64,000 nucleotides of DNA. Source: Gordonia humi (GTDB taxonomy: Bacteria; Actinomycetota; Actinomycetes; Mycobacteriales; Mycobacteriaceae). The position numbers and the translations under genes are program-made. The stretch covers positions 3,968,001 through 4,032,000 of the forward strand of contig NZ_JACIFP010000001.1 of NCBI RefSeq assembly GCF_014197435.1, written 5' to 3'. Below, piece after piece: positions 50,978 through 61,548 of this stretch. Numbering within the stretch: the first letter of the stretch is position 1; every line of letters starts with the position of its first letter. The notes below the pieces were generated by a model that saw only the letters and a list, made by a program, of their open reading frames with translations, was not told the origin of the DNA and did no database searches.

Positions 50978-52077
50978 GCGTGCGCCTCGACGGTGTCGGC
51001 GATCCGGCCGCACCCCAGAACCAGGTCGCCGGCGGCCTCGTCGGAGGCGTACAGCACCGCGGCCTGACCGCGTGCGACGCCACGCAGCGGCGCCCGCAGG
51101 TCGATGCGCATCGCCGCGGCGCCGTCCACCTCGATCGGTGTCGCGACGGCCGGTGCGAGGCCACCGTGCGCGCGGACCTGCACGGTGCACTCGACCGGGC
51201 CGTCGGGCGTCACACCGCTGGTCCAGATCGCCTTGACCGCGGTCAGCGACGTCACATCGAGATCGGCCGCACCGCCGACGGTCACCGTGCCCGAGGCGGG
51301 GTCGATGCCGGTGACGTAGCGCGGCTGCCCGTCGACCGCGGGCGCCTCGATGCCCAGCCCCTTGCGCTGCCCGATGGTGAACCCGTGCACACCGTCGTGG
51401 TCGGCCAGCTTCTCCCCCGTCGACGAGTCGACGACGGCGCCCGGCCGCACACCGATCCGCGATCCCAGGAACGCCCTCGTGTCGCCGGACGGGATGAAGC
51501 AGATGTCGTGCGAGTCCGGCTTGTTCGCCACGGCCAGACCCCGGCGTTCGGCCTCCTCGCGGATCTGAGGTTTGGGAGTGTCCCCGATGGGGAACATCGC
51601 CCGCCCGAGCTGATCGTGGTCGAGGACGGCCAGCACGTACGACTGGTCCTTGTCGCCGTCGACGGCGCGTCGCAGCTCACCGTTCCGCAGTCGCGCATAG
51701 TGACCGGTGGCCAGGGCGTCGAAACCGAGGGCGCGCGCACGCTCGGCGAGCGCCGAGAACTTGATCTTCTCGTTGCAGGACAGGCACGGATTGGGGGTCT
51801 CGCCCGCGGCGTAGGCGGCGACGAACTCGTCGATGACGTCCTCTTTGAAGCGGTCGGCGAAGTCCCACACGTAGAACGGGATGCCGAGGACGTCCGCCGC
51901 CCGTCTCGCGTCGTCGGCGTCCTCGCGTGAGCAGCACCCGCGCGAACCGGTGCGCAAGGCCCCGGGCGCCGTCGACAGCGCCAGGTGCACGCCGACCACA
52001 TCGTGTCCCGCCTCGACGGCGCGCGCCGCGGCCACCGCCGAATCGACGCCGCCGCTCATCGCAGCCAGAACTCGCAT
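50974..52077 (-). CDS. mnmA: tRNA-specific 2-thiouridylase
   Basis: This 367-residue enzyme thiolates U34 of Lys, Glu and Gln tRNAs. PP-loop SGGVDS at residues 8-13 and the catalytic cysteines in NPCLSCN and DICFIPSGD are present. It is 3 bp downstream of iscS, which supplies the sulfur. Confidence 0.96.
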   Translation of the reverse strand: MRVLAAMSGGVDSAVAAARAVEAGHDVVGVHLALSTAPGALRTGSRGCCSREDADDARRAADVLGIPFYVWDFADRFKEDVIDEFVAAYAAGETPNPCLSCNEKIKFSALAERARALGFDALATGHYARLRNGELRRAVDGDKDQSYVLAVLDHDQLGRAMFPIGDTPKPQIREEAERRGLAVANKPDSHDICFIPSGDTRAFLGSRIGVRPGAVVDSSTGEKLADHDGVHGFTIGQRKGLGIEAPAVDGQPRYVTGIDPASGTVTVGGAADLDVTSLTAVKAIWTSGVTPDGPVECTVQVRAHGGLAPAVATPIEVDGAAAMRIDLRAPLRGVARGQAAVLYASDEAAGDLVLGCGRIADTVEAHA

Positions 52078-52080
52078 CGT

Positions 52081-53298
52081 CTACTCCCCTCCCGTTCGTG
52101 CCCCGGACGCCGACAGCATCCCGGCCGTCCGCGCACGGTCGGTGACCTCCTCGATCACCCGTGCCACGGCGGTCACCTCGTCGTCTGTGTTGTCGTGCTC
52201 GAGCGAGAAGCGCAGCGATCCGCGCGCGGTCTGCTTGTCCAGTCCCATCGCGAGCAGGACGTGACTGGCCGCCGCCACCCCGGCCGTGCACGCCGATCCG
52301 GTGGAGCACTCGACGCCCTTCGCGTCGAGGAGCATGAGCAGCGAATCGCCCTCGCATCCGTCGAACGACACGTGCACCAGTCCGGGGAGTGCGGCGTCCT
52401 CGTGAGCCAGCGCGCCGTTGACGCGCGCGCCACCGACCGACGTCAGAACGCGTGCGAGGCGGTCGCGAAGCGCGATCACGTACGCGGTGCGTTCATCGCG
52501 GCAGGCCACGGCCTCGCGCAGCGCGGCCGCCATGCCCGCCGTCGCGGGCACGTCCTGGGTTCCCGACCGAATGTCGCGCTCATGACCGCCGCCGTGCAGC
52601 AGCGGAACGCACGCCACATCGCGCTGCAGAAGCAGCGCGCCCACCCCCTGCGGTCCGCCGAACTTGTGGCCCGCGATGCTCATCGCCGCGAGTCCGCTCG
52701 CGGCGAAGTCGACCGGCAGATGGCCCACCGCGGCGATGGCGTCGGAATGGACGGGCACCCCGTACTCGGCGGCGAGCGCGGCGATCTCGCTGATCGGCTG
52801 CACCGTGCCGACCTCGTTGTTGGCCCACATCACCGAGATCACCGCGACCGTGTCGGCGTCGCGGGCGAGCAGTTCGCGCAGCGCGTCCACCCGTACGCGG
52901 CCGATCTCGTCGACGGGAAGGACCACGAGGTCGGCGCCTGCCTCGTCGGCCAACCACTGTGCCGGGTCGAGCACCGCGTGATGCTCGACAGCCGACACGA
53001 CCACCTTGCGGCGACGATCGTCCTCGCGACGACGCGCAGCGTAGATTCCCTTGACCGCGAGGTTGTCGGCCTCGGTGCCGCCGCCGGTGAGGATCACCTC
53101 GGACGGGCGGGCGCCCAGATCGCGGGCGATCGACTCGCGCGCCTCCTCCAGGATGCGGCGGGCGCGTCGGCCCGAGCCGTGCAGCGACGACGCGTTTCCG
53201 GGCAGCGCCCAGGCCGCAGCCATCGCTTGAGCGGCCGCAGGGACCAGCGCGGTGGACGCGGCGTTGTCGAGATAGACCGAGGGGCGAGACGTGGGCAT
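52081..53298 (-). CDS. iscS: Cysteine desulfurase
   Basis: This 405-residue PLP enzyme has the PLP Lys in [12 protein letters not shown], substrate motif HSDAIAAVG, and the sulfur-accepting Cys in [14 protein letters not shown] 53298 is chosen ([15 protein letters not shown]); the frame is open to 53328. It lies upstream of mnmA in an operon. Confidence 0.95.
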   Translation of the reverse strand: MPTSRPSVYLDNAASTALVPAAAQAMAAAWALPGNASSLHGSGRRARRILEEARESIARDLGARPSEVILTGGGTEADNLAVKGIYAARRREDDRRRKVVVSAVEHHAVLDPAQWLADEAGADLVVLPVDEIGRVRVDALRELLARDADTVAVISVMWANNEVGTVQPISEIAALAAEYGVPVHSDAIAAVGHLPVDFAASGLAAMSIAGHKFGGPQGVGALLLQRDVACVPLLHGGGHERDIRSGTQDVPATAGMAAALREAVACRDERTAYVIALRDRLARVLTSVGGARVNGALAHEDAALPGLVHVSFDGCEGDSLLMLLDAKGVECSTGSACTAGVAAASHVLLAMGLDKQTARGSLRFSLEHDNTDDEVTAVARVIEEVTDRARTAGMLSASGARTGGE

Positions 53299-53338
53299 GA
53301 CTCGTCCCAGGATAGCCGCGGCCGTCACCGCGGGAAAA

Positions 53339-54712
53339 TCACCGCACGACCTGGCCCGCTCGCAGGACGCCGCGGCGGTCGAATCGCACGGCCAGCGCCG
53401 ACAGCCACGATCGGGTCTCCTCGTCGTAGCACGCGGCGATCACCGCCTGATCCGAGCTCGCCGAGAAGTTCGGCAGCCGTCGACCGTCCGAGTAGTCGGC
53501 CATCGATGCGACGAGAGCCGACACCTGGCCCGCGGCGATGTCGGCCGCCTCCGGCGCGAGGACGCCGACGGCGTACAGGTGGGCGACGGCGTCGCGATGG
53601 CACACCGCGCTGTCGACTCGGGGCGCCTGCGCGAAACGGCCGCCGAGCAGCCTGATCTCGACGACGGCGAGACCCGTCCGGACGTCGGGTCCGGCGTGCC
53701 GGAGGATCTCGTCGACCACGCCGTCGGACAGGTCGCGCAGCAGTACGCCGCCCTCGACGACCGGCATCGGGTCGACCGGGTCGGCGTGAACGGCGCCGAT
53801 CGCCGCGTACGGCATGGTTCCGACGGTGTCCAGGATCGGGTCGGCGGCGGCCCGGATCGGCGCGAGGACGGCCTCCGCGCGCTCGGGTGTCGTGAGGGCG
53901 GCGTAGCGCACCGCGACCGTGGTCCGGCCCGCCAGCGGAGCGGGCACGCCCGGCAGGTCGGGCAGCCGCATCACGGCGACGGAGGTGTCCGCGTCGTCGG
54001 GCAGTGTGTCGGTCCAGGCTCGCCACCGGCGCAGCACGACCTCGGCGTCGGCGGCGTCGAAGTACATCGCACCCGCGTACAGGGTCGCGATCGGCAGCAG
54101 ATCGATCACCGCCTCGGTCACGACGCCGAGGGTGGCCTTGCCCCCGCGCAGTCCCCAGAACAGTTCGGCGTTCTCCGACGGCGACGCGTGGACGAGTCGT
54201 CCGTCACCGGTGACGACCTCGAATTCTCGGACGTGGTCGCTCGAGCAGCCCACCGCGCGCACGAGCGGACCGATGCCGCCGCCGGTGAGGAAGCCGATCA
54301 CGCCGACCGAAGGCGCCGAACCGCACAGCGGGGCGAGACCGTGCGGTGCGGCGGCCTCGAGCACCTGTTGCCACCGGACGCCCGCACCGACGCGCGCGGT
54401 CCGCTCCCGCGGGTCGATCTCGATAGCGGTCATGCCGGACGTCCGCACGAGCAGCGACGTGCCGTCGACGGTGACGGCTCCGTGGCCGGTCGCATGCACG
54501 GCGACGGTCATGTCGTTCGCGCCGGCGAAGCCGACCGCCGCGACCACGTCGCCCGCGTCGTGGGCGTCGATCACCGCCCATGGTCGGCGGTCCACGGCGA
54601 CGTTGAATCCGACCGTCGGGTAGCCGTGGTCGACGGGACGGTGCACCGCGCCGCGAATCCGTTCCCGGAGTTCGGCGACGTCGGCTCGGTCGATGGGGTG
54701 CGCTGCGGTCAT
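53339..54712 (-). CDS. FAD-binding (PCMH/BBE-type) oxidoreductase
   Basis: This 457-residue flavoprotein of the berberine-bridge/6-hydroxynicotine oxidase class has His in HATGHGAV and Cys in [21 protein letters not shown], which may hold FAD bicovalently. The C-terminal BBE motif is [15 protein letters not shown] (Asn-Phe rather than NY). Members oxidise alcohols, sugars or natural-product rings. It is 61 bp downstream of the SARP/LAL gene; ATG 54712. It belongs to the added cassette. Confidence 0.87.
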   Translation of the reverse strand: MTAAHPIDRADVAELRERIRGAVHRPVDHGYPTVGFNVAVDRRPWAVIDAHDAGDVVAAVGFAGANDMTVAVHATGHGAVTVDGTSLLVRTSGMTAIEIDPRERTARVGAGVRWQQVLEAAAPHGLAPLCGSAPSVGVIGFLTGGGIGPLVRAVGCSSDHVREFEVVTGDGRLVHASPSENAELFWGLRGGKATLGVVTEAVIDLLPIATLYAGAMYFDAADAEVVLRRWRAWTDTLPDDADTSVAVMRLPDLPGVPAPLAGRTTVAVRYAALTTPERAEAVLAPIRAAADPILDTVGTMPYAAIGAVHADPVDPMPVVEGGVLLRDLSDGVVDEILRHAGPDVRTGLAVVEIRLLGGRFAQAPRVDSAVCHRDAVAHLYAVGVLAPEAADIAAGQVSALVASMADYSDGRRLPNFSASSDQAVIAACYDEETRSWLSALAVRFDRRGVLRAGQVVR

Positions 54713-54773
54713 CGTGCGGCTCCTGCCGGTCTGAGCGGTGCGCATCGGCGCGCACCCGTCTCGAGGACAACCG

Positions 54774-57700
54774 TCAGCCCGGCCGCTTGACCTCTTCTTG
54801 GCGTCGGCTTGGCACGGCTCGCAGAGCGGCGTCGGCGACCGCGGGAATCCCCAGTTCTCGTGCCCGGTCGGCGATCGCCACCAGCTCGCGGTCTCGCTCG
54901 GCCGACGCGTCGGCTCGCGCGGCCGCGAACAGCCGACACCGGAGCAGACCGGGTTCGCTGCCGCCCGCCTGCACCAGCGTTCGCGCCCGGAACAGCGCCG
55001 AGGCGACCTCCCACTCCTGCCCGAGGATGTCGTAGAGGCCGGCCAGTGCCAGGTCGACGGGGCCGACACAGCCGACCTGACCGACCGTCGCGATGTGCCC
55101 GCGGAACGGTGCGAGCACGTCGACGAAGGTCTGCGCGTACTCGTCGAGCCGCAGCTCGACGACGAGATCGGCCAGGATCACGGCTTCGGCCAGCGAGGTC
55201 CACAGCATCGGACGATCGTCGGCGGCCCACGCGTCGATCATCGCGCGGATCAGATCCTCGTCGCCGTGCTCGACGGCGACGGTCGCCACCCCGGCGGCGA
55301 GCAGCCGCGGCACCGGTCCGTCGGGCGCCGCCGAGACGACGCCGCGCACCCAGGCCATCCGGTCACCGCCCCCGGTCCCGAGGACATCGTCGACGACGTC
55401 GTCGAACATGCCGCGCTGACTCGCGGTGGCCATCAACGCCAGCGCCCCCGATCCGGCCACATACAGCTCGGTCTGCCGGTGCACGGCGAGGGCGGTGCGG
55501 AAGTGCTGCTGGGCGGTCGGGAAGTCGCCGTGCCACACCGCGAGCGCGGCCTCCATCCAGCGCAGCTGTGCGCGTAGGACCGGCAACCGCATCCGTTCGC
55601 TGCCCGCGATCGCGGACCGCAGGCGCGCGCCCGTCTCGTCGACGTCGCCGAGGCACATCGCCGCCATCGTCACGACCGAGCCCGCGATCACCTGGTCGAG
55701 TGCGCTGTCGACGTGCGGCAGCGCGATCAGTTCGTCGGCGAGTTCGATGAGTTCGGCGGCGTGCGAGGACACACCCGAGTACGTGATGAGTCGAGCGAGC
55801 AGCGCGTCGGCCGTCACATCGGGTTCGCCCAGGTCGACGGCGATCGCGGCCGCCCGGTCGAGGTAGCCCGCCGGAACCCCGGCGTCCCGGTGGTAGCAGT
55901 GCCCGATGGCGAGGGCGCCGAGGACCCGGACCAGGGACGGTCGGTCGCGCTCGGCCAGACTCAGCGCCGATTCGAGGGCCGCGTGCAACGAACCCGGCGC
56001 GGCGTCGGGTGCGATCCACGGCCACCCGCCGCCCGCCCGGAGCAGAACGCCCGCGAGCCTGCCGACGGTCACCGCGCTGTTCTGCTGCACAGCGGCGACG
56101 ATGCGCTCCTCGACGGTGTCGAGCACCACCTGAGCCCGCCCCGCCCGCACCTGCGCGCGCAGCATGCCGACGAGCAGTGCGTCGCGGTCGTCGATCGAGG
56201 CGCCGGGTCCGGCGAGCGACTCGTGCGTCTGCAGAGCCCGACCCAGCCAGTGCGCCGCGCTCTCGGAGTCCCAGCGGCGGGTCGCATCGTCGGCTGCGGC
56301 GCGACACGCGGCCACCACCTCCTCGACCGGCGCCACCGGCAGCGCGTCGAGCAGGTGTGCGGCGCGACGAGCCGTCGCCCCGGGATCCGTCCGGCCTTCG
56401 TACAGGGCCGCCACCCGCAGGTGGATGCGACAGCGGCGCAGCGGGGCGAACGTCGCCGCCGCCTCGTCACGGAGCAGGGCGTGCGCGAAGACCAGGCCCG
56501 CACGATCGGGCGACCCGACGACGATCCGCTCGTCGACGGCGTCGTCGAGGCAGTCGGCCACCTCGTCGCGTCGTCGGCCGGTCAACACGGCGAGCAGTTC
56601 GACGTCGATGTCGTCGCCCATCACCGCGGCCTGGCCGATCACCTCGCGAACCGTCGGATCGAGCGTGGCCAGGCGACGCCGCAGCACCGACCGGACGGCG
56701 GCCGGGACGGTGTCGCGGCGCTGTTCCGCGGGCAGGCGGGCGTATTCGCTGACGAACAGCGGATTGCCGCCGGTCCGAGCGGCGATCTCGTCGGTCTCGG
56801 TCGCGGTCGGATCGACGCACGACACCGCGCGCACGAGTTCGCCGACCGCGTCCCGGCTCAGCTGAGGCACCGATGCGAGAGTGCCGCCGTCGCGGGCGAC
56901 GGTCTCGCACAGCAGTCGGGTCGCATCGCCGCCCTCCTCCTCTCGGAGAGTCACGACGATGTGCACGGCCGACTCGCGCAGCACCGGGACGAGGTAGCGG
57001 AGAAGGCCGGTCGACATGGCGTCCGCCCACTGGACGTCGTCGACGACGACGGTGATCGGCGTGTGCGCGCTGACGCTCTCGAGCAGATCCTGGACTCGCT
57101 CGTACACCTCGAAGCGCGCCGCATCGGCGTCTGCGCCGTCGGGCACCGACAGCAGCTCGGTGTCGACCTCGAGTGCCCGACACAGCTGCCGCAGCGGCCA
57201 CCAGGCCGGCACCCCCTCGGCGTCGGGGCAGCGGATCCATACCACCCGCTCGCCCGCCGCCTCCGCCAGCCGGACCGCTTCCTCGGCGAGCCTGGTCTTC
57301 CCGATCCCCGCCGGACCGATGAGGACCGTCCACCGGGTCCCCGGTGCGACGGCGCGCTCACGAAGCATCCCGACCAGGTTCTCGCGGCCGATGATCCGCG
57401 TGTCGTCGATGACGGCCGCGTCGACGATCCGGTCACCGGCGTCGCTGCGAGCGGCTCCCGCCGGGGCGGGCGAGACGACGGTGCGGGCACCGGACCATCG
57501 CGGATCGAGCGGCCACGCCGACAGCTCCGGATCCTGCCGCAGGATCGCGGCCTGCAGATCGCGCAGCTGAGCGCCGGGATCGATGCCGAGTTCGTCGACC
57601 AACGAGCGTGTGTGCGCGGCGAACACCTCGAGCGCGCGACCTGCCCGGCCGTCGCGGTACAGCGCCACCATGTGCAGCCAGACACTGCGATCGCGCAGGG

Positions 57701-58286
57701 GGTCGTCGCGGCACAGCGCCTGCGCCCGCCCCAACGCCTCGGCCACGTCGCCGCGCGCCAGGAGCGCGGTGATGTGCGCGTCGGCGGCGGCCATCCGCAG
57801 TTCGTCGGGGGCCGCGGCCTCGGCCGCGATCCACTCCTGATCGTCGAACTCCTCCAGCAACCGGCCGCGCCAGAGGTCCAGGGCGCACGCGGATTCGGCG
57901 AGTGCGGCGTCCCAGTCGCGGGCGTCGACGGCCTCGCGCGCCCGTGCGACGCACTGTCCGAGTTCGACGACGTCGAGGAAGTCCGAACCTATCTGCAGCC
58001 GATAGCCGGGGCTGACGCGCTCGATCGGCGACGACCCGTCGTCGGCGCGCAACAGCCGACGCAGATTCGAGATGTAGGCCTGCAGACTGGTCGCGACCGC
58101 CGCGGGCGGATCGTCGCCCCACACCGACTGCTCGAGACGGCCGGTCGACACGACCGCCCCGCGCGCGAGGAGCAGCGCGGCGAGTACGGCCCGCTGTTTC
58201 GGCGGCCCCGGATCGATCACGGCGTCGCCTCGACGGACGACGAGCGGCCCCAACACCAGGTACTCGCGCGCACGCGTCTGCTTCAC
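54774..58286 (-). CDS. Large SARP/LAL-type regulator (OmpR-type HTH + BTAD + AAA ATPase)
   Basis: This 1170-residue protein has winged HTH (about 8-95, PPKQRAVLAALLLARG), BTAD (about 100-255), ATPase with Walker A GPAGIGKTRL near residue 325 and Walker B VVVDDVQWAD near 415, then a long TPR-like helical region. AfsR/SARP regulators of this size usually activate a linked biosynthetic or export gene set. ATG 58286 overlaps the exporter stop by 4 bp. It is the largest gene in the window and absent from M. tuberculosis at this site. Confidence 0.92.
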   Translation of the reverse strand: MKQTRAREYLVLGPLVVRRGDAVIDPGPPKQRAVLAALLLARGAVVSTGRLEQSVWGDDPPAAVATSLQAYISNLRRLLRADDGSSPIERVSPGYRLQIGSDFLDVVELGQCVARAREAVDARDWDAALAESACALDLWRGRLLEEFDDQEWIAAEAAAPDELRMAAADAHITALLARGDVAEALGRAQALCRDDPLRDRSVWLHMVALYRDGRAGRALEVFAAHTRSLVDELGIDPGAQLRDLQAAILRQDPELSAWPLDPRWSGARTVVSPAPAGAARSDAGDRIVDAAVIDDTRIIGRENLVGMLRERAVAPGTRWTVLIGPAGIGKTRLAEEAVRLAEAAGERVVWIRCPDAEGVPAWWPLRQLCRALEVDTELLSVPDGADADAARFEVYERVQDLLESVSAHTPITVVVDDVQWADAMSTGLLRYLVPVLRESAVHIVVTLREEEGGDATRLLCETVARDGGTLASVPQLSRDAVGELVRAVSCVDPTATETDEIAARTGGNPLFVSEYARLPAEQRRDTVPAAVRSVLRRRLATLDPTVREVIGQAAVMGDDIDVELLAVLTGRRRDEVADCLDDAVDERIVVGSPDRAGLVFAHALLRDEAAATFAPLRRCRIHLRVAALYEGRTDPGATARRAAHLLDALPVAPVEEVVAACRAAADDATRRWDSESAAHWLGRALQTHESLAGPGASIDDRDALLVGMLRAQVRAGRAQVVLDTVEERIVAAVQQNSAVTVGRLAGVLLRAGGGWPWIAPDAAPGSLHAALESALSLAERDRPSLVRVLGALAIGHCYHRDAGVPAGYLDRAAAIAVDLGEPDVTADALLARLITYSGVSSHAAELIELADELIALPHVDSALDQVIAGSVVTMAAMCLGDVDETGARLRSAIAGSERMRLPVLRAQLRWMEAALAVWHGDFPTAQQHFRTALAVHRQTELYVAGSGALALMATASQRGMFDDVVDDVLGTGGGDRMAWVRGVVSAAPDGPVPRLLAAGVATVAVEHGDEDLIRAMIDAWAADDRPMLWTSLAEAVILADLVVELRLDEYAQTFVDVLAPFRGHIATVGQVGCVGPVDLALAGLYDILGQEWEVASALFRARTLVQAGGSEPGLLRCRLFAAARADASAERDRELVAIADRARELGIPAVADAALRAVPSRRQEEVKRPG

Positions 58287-59713
58287 GCCGGAGATTCTAG
58301 TATCGCGACGTCGGAGTTCACCCGGTTTGCACGCATCCAGGTCGCGGCGACCACCGCGCCCGCCACGGCGATCCCGCAGCTCGCCCAGAGCGCGACGTGC
58401 AGGCCGTCGACGAACTCGTCGGGCGAGCCGCCCGCGAGGACCGACCGGGCGGGAAGCAGTGCACCGAGAGCAGCCACGCCCAGCGCGATGCCCGACTGGC
58501 GGAAGGCGTCGTTGATCCCGGCCGCGAGCCCGGCGTCGTCGTCGCCTCCCTCACCGAGGATCACCGAGCTCATCACCGGATTGAAGGCGCCCGCGCCGAT
58601 ACACGCGACGATGAATCCCGGCACCATGGCCGTGCCGTTCGAATGCACACCGCCGACCGTCATCAGCGCCATTCCGGCGGCCACCGCGATGAGTGAGACC
58701 GACAGGACCAGCCACGGCGGCGTCTGTGCGAGGAAGCGATCGGTGGCGCCCGCCACGAACAGCATCACCACGGTGCCCGGCAGATACACGAGCCCGGCCT
58801 GGATGGGGGTGAGTCCGAGGACGCCCTGCAGGTACACGGTCACGTAGACGAACACGGCGAACATCGACGCCGATATCGCGAAGACCGCGATCTGCGCGCC
58901 CGCGAAGGCGCGGTTGGCGAACAGTCCGAGCGGCAGCATCGGCTCGGCTGCCGTCGCCTGGACCGCCACGAACACGATGAGCGCCGCGGCTGCCGCGCCG
59001 AGGGCCGCGACGGTCACCGGATCGGTCCATCCTCGGTCGTTGGCCTCGACGAGGCCGTAGGCGAGAGCGCCCAGCCCCACCACGACGGCGACCTGTCCGC
59101 GGTGATCGCCCCGCCGCGGTGTCGAGCTCCGCGACTCCTCGACGCGTCGGGTACCGACGAGGATCGCCAGTCCGATCGGGACGTTGATCAGGAAGATCGC
59201 CCGCCAGTCGAGGAGTTCGGTCAGGACCCCGCCCAGCAGCGGTCCCACGGCGAACGCGGCGCCGATCGTGGCGCCGTACGCCGCCAGCGCCCGGGTGCGC
59301 TGCCTGCGGTCGCCGAACGCCGCCGCGAGCACGGCCAGCGACGACGCGAACAGCAGCGCGGCCGCGACGCCCTGCACGATGCGGGATGCGATGAGCATTC
59401 CCATGCCCGCGGACGCCGCGCACAGCACCGACGCCGCCGTGAAACCGATCGCACCCACCACGAAGACGCGGCGCCGACCGACACGGTCCGACCACGCCCC
59501 CGCGCTCAGGACGATCGTGGCGAGAGCGAGGGTGTAACCGTCGACGACCCATTTCAGGGCGCCCATTCCGGCGTCGAACTCTCGAGCCATGGCCGGGAGC
59601 GCCGTGTTGACCACCGCGATGTCGAGCATCAGCATTGCGGTGGCCGCGCAGACCACCGCCGTCGTCACACGTTGGACGGAGTCGAATCCGCTCGGTCGTT
59701 CTGAAGTGTCCAT
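58283..59713 (-). CDS. DHA2-type MFS drug/metabolite exporter
   Basis: This 476-residue protein with about 14 membrane segments has motifs LDIAVVNTALPAMAREF (motif D1), GAWSDRVGRRRVF (motif A) and QGVAAALLFASSLAV (motif B). It belongs to the EmrB/QacA class, exporting drugs or natural products by proton antiport. ATG 59713 lies 49 bp inside the 3' end of plsC; the frame upstream overlaps that gene. It likely shares the plsC transcript. Confidence 0.92.
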   Translation of the reverse strand: MDTSERPSGFDSVQRVTTAVVCAATAMLMLDIAVVNTALPAMAREFDAGMGALKWVVDGYTLALATIVLSAGAWSDRVGRRRVFVVGAIGFTAASVLCAASAGMGMLIASRIVQGVAAALLFASSLAVLAAAFGDRRQRTRALAAYGATIGAAFAVGPLLGGVLTELLDWRAIFLINVPIGLAILVGTRRVEESRSSTPRRGDHRGQVAVVVGLGALAYGLVEANDRGWTDPVTVAALGAAAAALIVFVAVQATAAEPMLPLGLFANRAFAGAQIAVFAISASMFAVFVYVTVYLQGVLGLTPIQAGLVYLPGTVVMLFVAGATDRFLAQTPPWLVLSVSLIAVAAGMALMTVGGVHSNGTAMVPGFIVACIGAGAFNPVMSSVILGEGGDDDAGLAAGINDAFRQSGIALGVAALGALLPARSVLAGGSPDEFVDGLHVALWASCGIAVAGAVVAATWMRANRVNSDVAILESPA

Positions 59714-60603
59714 GGGTCCTGTCCTCGGTCGACGGCGTTGTCGAGGACAGGTTCTGCGGATGCGCTTGGAGCGGGCTTGAGAGCCACTTGGTGCGGTGCG
59801 GGGACTCCGACGATCTGCTCCTCGCAGACGTCGGCCAGGTGGCGTCGATCCGGCACCGGCAGCACCAGGTCGAAGACGGTGACCTCGACCGTCAGCTCGC
59901 GTGCCGACACGATCCGGGAGAACGTGGTGCCGATCGTGTCGTCGCCGATGAACCCGGCGAGGGTGGTCGGACGACCGGACTCGCTGTACGACAGCCTCAT
60001 CGGGACGATCGGCGCGCCGGCGTCGACGGCCGCCTGGAAGAACGCCGGTCGGAACCGTCCGGCCGCCCCGCCGCACCAGGTGGTGCCCTCGGGGAACACC
60101 GCGACGCTGCGGCCCCGGTCGAGGATTCCGGCGACGCGGTCGACGAGCGGACGCAGCCGGCCGAGGTCTCCCCGAACGTGTGAGAGCACTCCGAACAGCT
60201 TCGCCACATAGCCGAATCCCGCCATCTGCAGGACTTCGCGTTTGGCGATGAAGCGCGCGGGCGCGACCGATGCGACCGCGACGATGTCGAGGAAGGAGAT
60301 GTGATTGGCGACGATCAGCGCGCCGCGCAGACGCCGGGCCGTCTCGGGGCGCCGGTCCTCGATCGTCAGGCGCACCCCCATCGACGCCAACGCGATGCGC
60401 GCGCTGCGTCGCCAGTACCGGTGACGTGCCCGGCGCGGCATCGCCATCGTCGCGACACCGAGCGCGAGCACCAGGACCGCGAACGTGCCGAACGCGGCGA
60501 GCCGAGTCCACACCCGCAGGCGGGAGACCCGCGGGGTGTCCGGGACGCAATGCGCACCGCACGGGCTGACCGGCACCCACGGGTTGGTCGCCATCGGAGC
60601 CAC
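59665..60603 (-). CDS. 1-acylglycerol-3-phosphate acyltransferase-like (PlsC family, Rv3026c-like)
   Basis: This 312-residue enzyme with an N-terminal membrane segment (about 35-55) has acyltransferase motifs NHISFLD (HX4D) and FPEGTT. It acylates lysophospholipid or, with the adjacent GNAT gene, ornithine-lipid precursors (OlsA-like). The C-terminal 40 residues are Pro/Asp-rich and overlap the exporter gene. ATG 60603 or 60594 is possible. Confidence 0.88.
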   Translation of the reverse strand: MAPMATNPWVPVSPCGAHCVPDTPRVSRLRVWTRLAAFGTFAVLVLALGVATMAMPRRARHRYWRRSARIALASMGVRLTIEDRRPETARRLRGALIVANHISFLDIVAVASVAPARFIAKREVLQMAGFGYVAKLFGVLSHVRGDLGRLRPLVDRVAGILDRGRSVAVFPEGTTWCGGAAGRFRPAFFQAAVDAGAPIVPMRLSYSESGRPTTLAGFIGDDTIGTTFSRIVSARELTVEVTVFDLVLPVPDRRHLADVCEEQIVGVPAPHQVALKPAPSASAEPVLDNAVDRGQDPWTLQNDRADSTPSNV

Positions 60604-60608
60604 CGCCG

Positions 60609-61415
60609 TCAGTCCGCGCTCTTGAGCCGGGCCATGGCGCCGCGGAGCCGATCGACGTATCTCGCCTCACCGCGGGTCCGGTCGAGCACGGTGAAGAAGT
60701 CGCCGACGTCGAAGACCGCGTCGAAGGCCGGTTCGCCGCAGACCCGCGAGCCGAGGCGGGTGTAGCCGCGCAGCAGGGCGGGCAGTCGCAGCTTCTCCGG
60801 CGGTTCCAGTTCGTCGAGCCCCTTGCCGTCGACCTCGACGCCGATGTGCGGGAAGACCTCCCACTCGGCGCGGTAGGATTCGCGCGCCAGGTCGCGGATG
60901 CCGCGCAGTTCACGGCCTCGGCCGATCGGCGAGTCGAGCGGCACCGACACACAGCCCATCATGTACCGGTAGCCGCCGTCCTCCAGGTAGCCCAGGAGCG
61001 CGGCCCAGAGCATCGCGGTGACCGCGCCGCTGCGGTGTGCCGGATCGACCACGGCGCGTCCCATCTCGACGGTCTCGCCGCGGATCGGGTCGAGTTGTGC
61101 CAGGTCGAACTCGCCCGCCGAGTACCAGCCGCCCGCGGCGATCGCGCGGGGCGGCGGGAGCACGCGGGCGCAGCCGACGAGGGCGTCGGTCGCCAGATGC
61201 CGGACGAGCAGGTGTTCGCAGTAGTCGTCGAACGAGTCGGCGTCGCGGCGCGACGTCGCGTCGCCGATCGAGTCGGAGTAGCCGGGCTCGTTGTTGAACA
61301 CGTCGAAACGCAGACGCTGCGCCGCATGAACGTCGTACGGCTGGTCGGTGATCGACACCTCGTAGTCCCCACCGGACAGAAGCACTGTGCGCCTTGCCGA
61401 ACTCATCACTGTCAT
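60609..61415 (-). CDS. GNAT/hemolysin-like N-acyltransferase (OlsB-like, Rv3027c-like)
   Basis: This 268-residue protein of the ornithine-acyl-ACP N-acyltransferase (OlsB) family has [36 protein letters not shown] (acyl-CoA/ACP site) and [10 protein letters not shown]. It is 5 bp before the plsC-like gene; OlsB plus OlsA would make ornithine lipids. ATG 61415 is used, with 61406 as alternative. Whether the substrate is ornithine is not shown. Confidence 0.85.
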   Translation of the reverse strand: MTVMSSARRTVLLSGGDYEVSITDQPYDVHAAQRLRFDVFNNEPGYSDSIGDATSRRDADSFDDYCEHLLVRHLATDALVGCARVLPPPRAIAAGGWYSAGEFDLAQLDPIRGETVEMGRAVVDPAHRSGAVTAMLWAALLGYLEDGGYRYMMGCVSVPLDSPIGRGRELRGIRDLARESYRAEWEVFPHIGVEVDGKGLDELEPPEKLRLPALLRGYTRLGSRVCGEPAFDAVFDVGDFFTVLDRTRGEARYVDRLRGAMARLKSAD

Positions 61416-61490
61416 GTCTGCAGTCAACGAGATGCACGGAACCCGGCGGTCACGACGGCGTGACGTGTCCGCACACGCGGGGTGAACAGA

Positions 61491-61530
61491 CGACGACACC
61501 CGGCCGGAGGCGCCCGGCCGGGTGTCGTCG
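61491..61530 (-). terminator. Terminator of etfBA
   Basis: A perfect 17-bp stem CGACGACACCCGGCCGG with its complement, 6-nt loop, 18 bp past the etfA stop. It separates etfBA from the acyltransferase genes. Confidence 0.75.
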
Positions 61531-61548
61531 CGTCAGATCAGCGCATGA

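Noticed and set aside
53339..59713. Complete biosynthetic gene cluster
   Set aside because: No polyketide, peptide, terpene or RiPP core gene is present; only a regulator, an exporter and one oxidase, so no product can be claimed.
59714..60952. N-terminal extension of the DHA2 exporter to nearly 900 residues
   Set aside because: The extension is frame-shifted plsC sequence, Arg/Ala/Pro-rich, without any fold; ATG 59713 starts the first membrane helix at the normal place.
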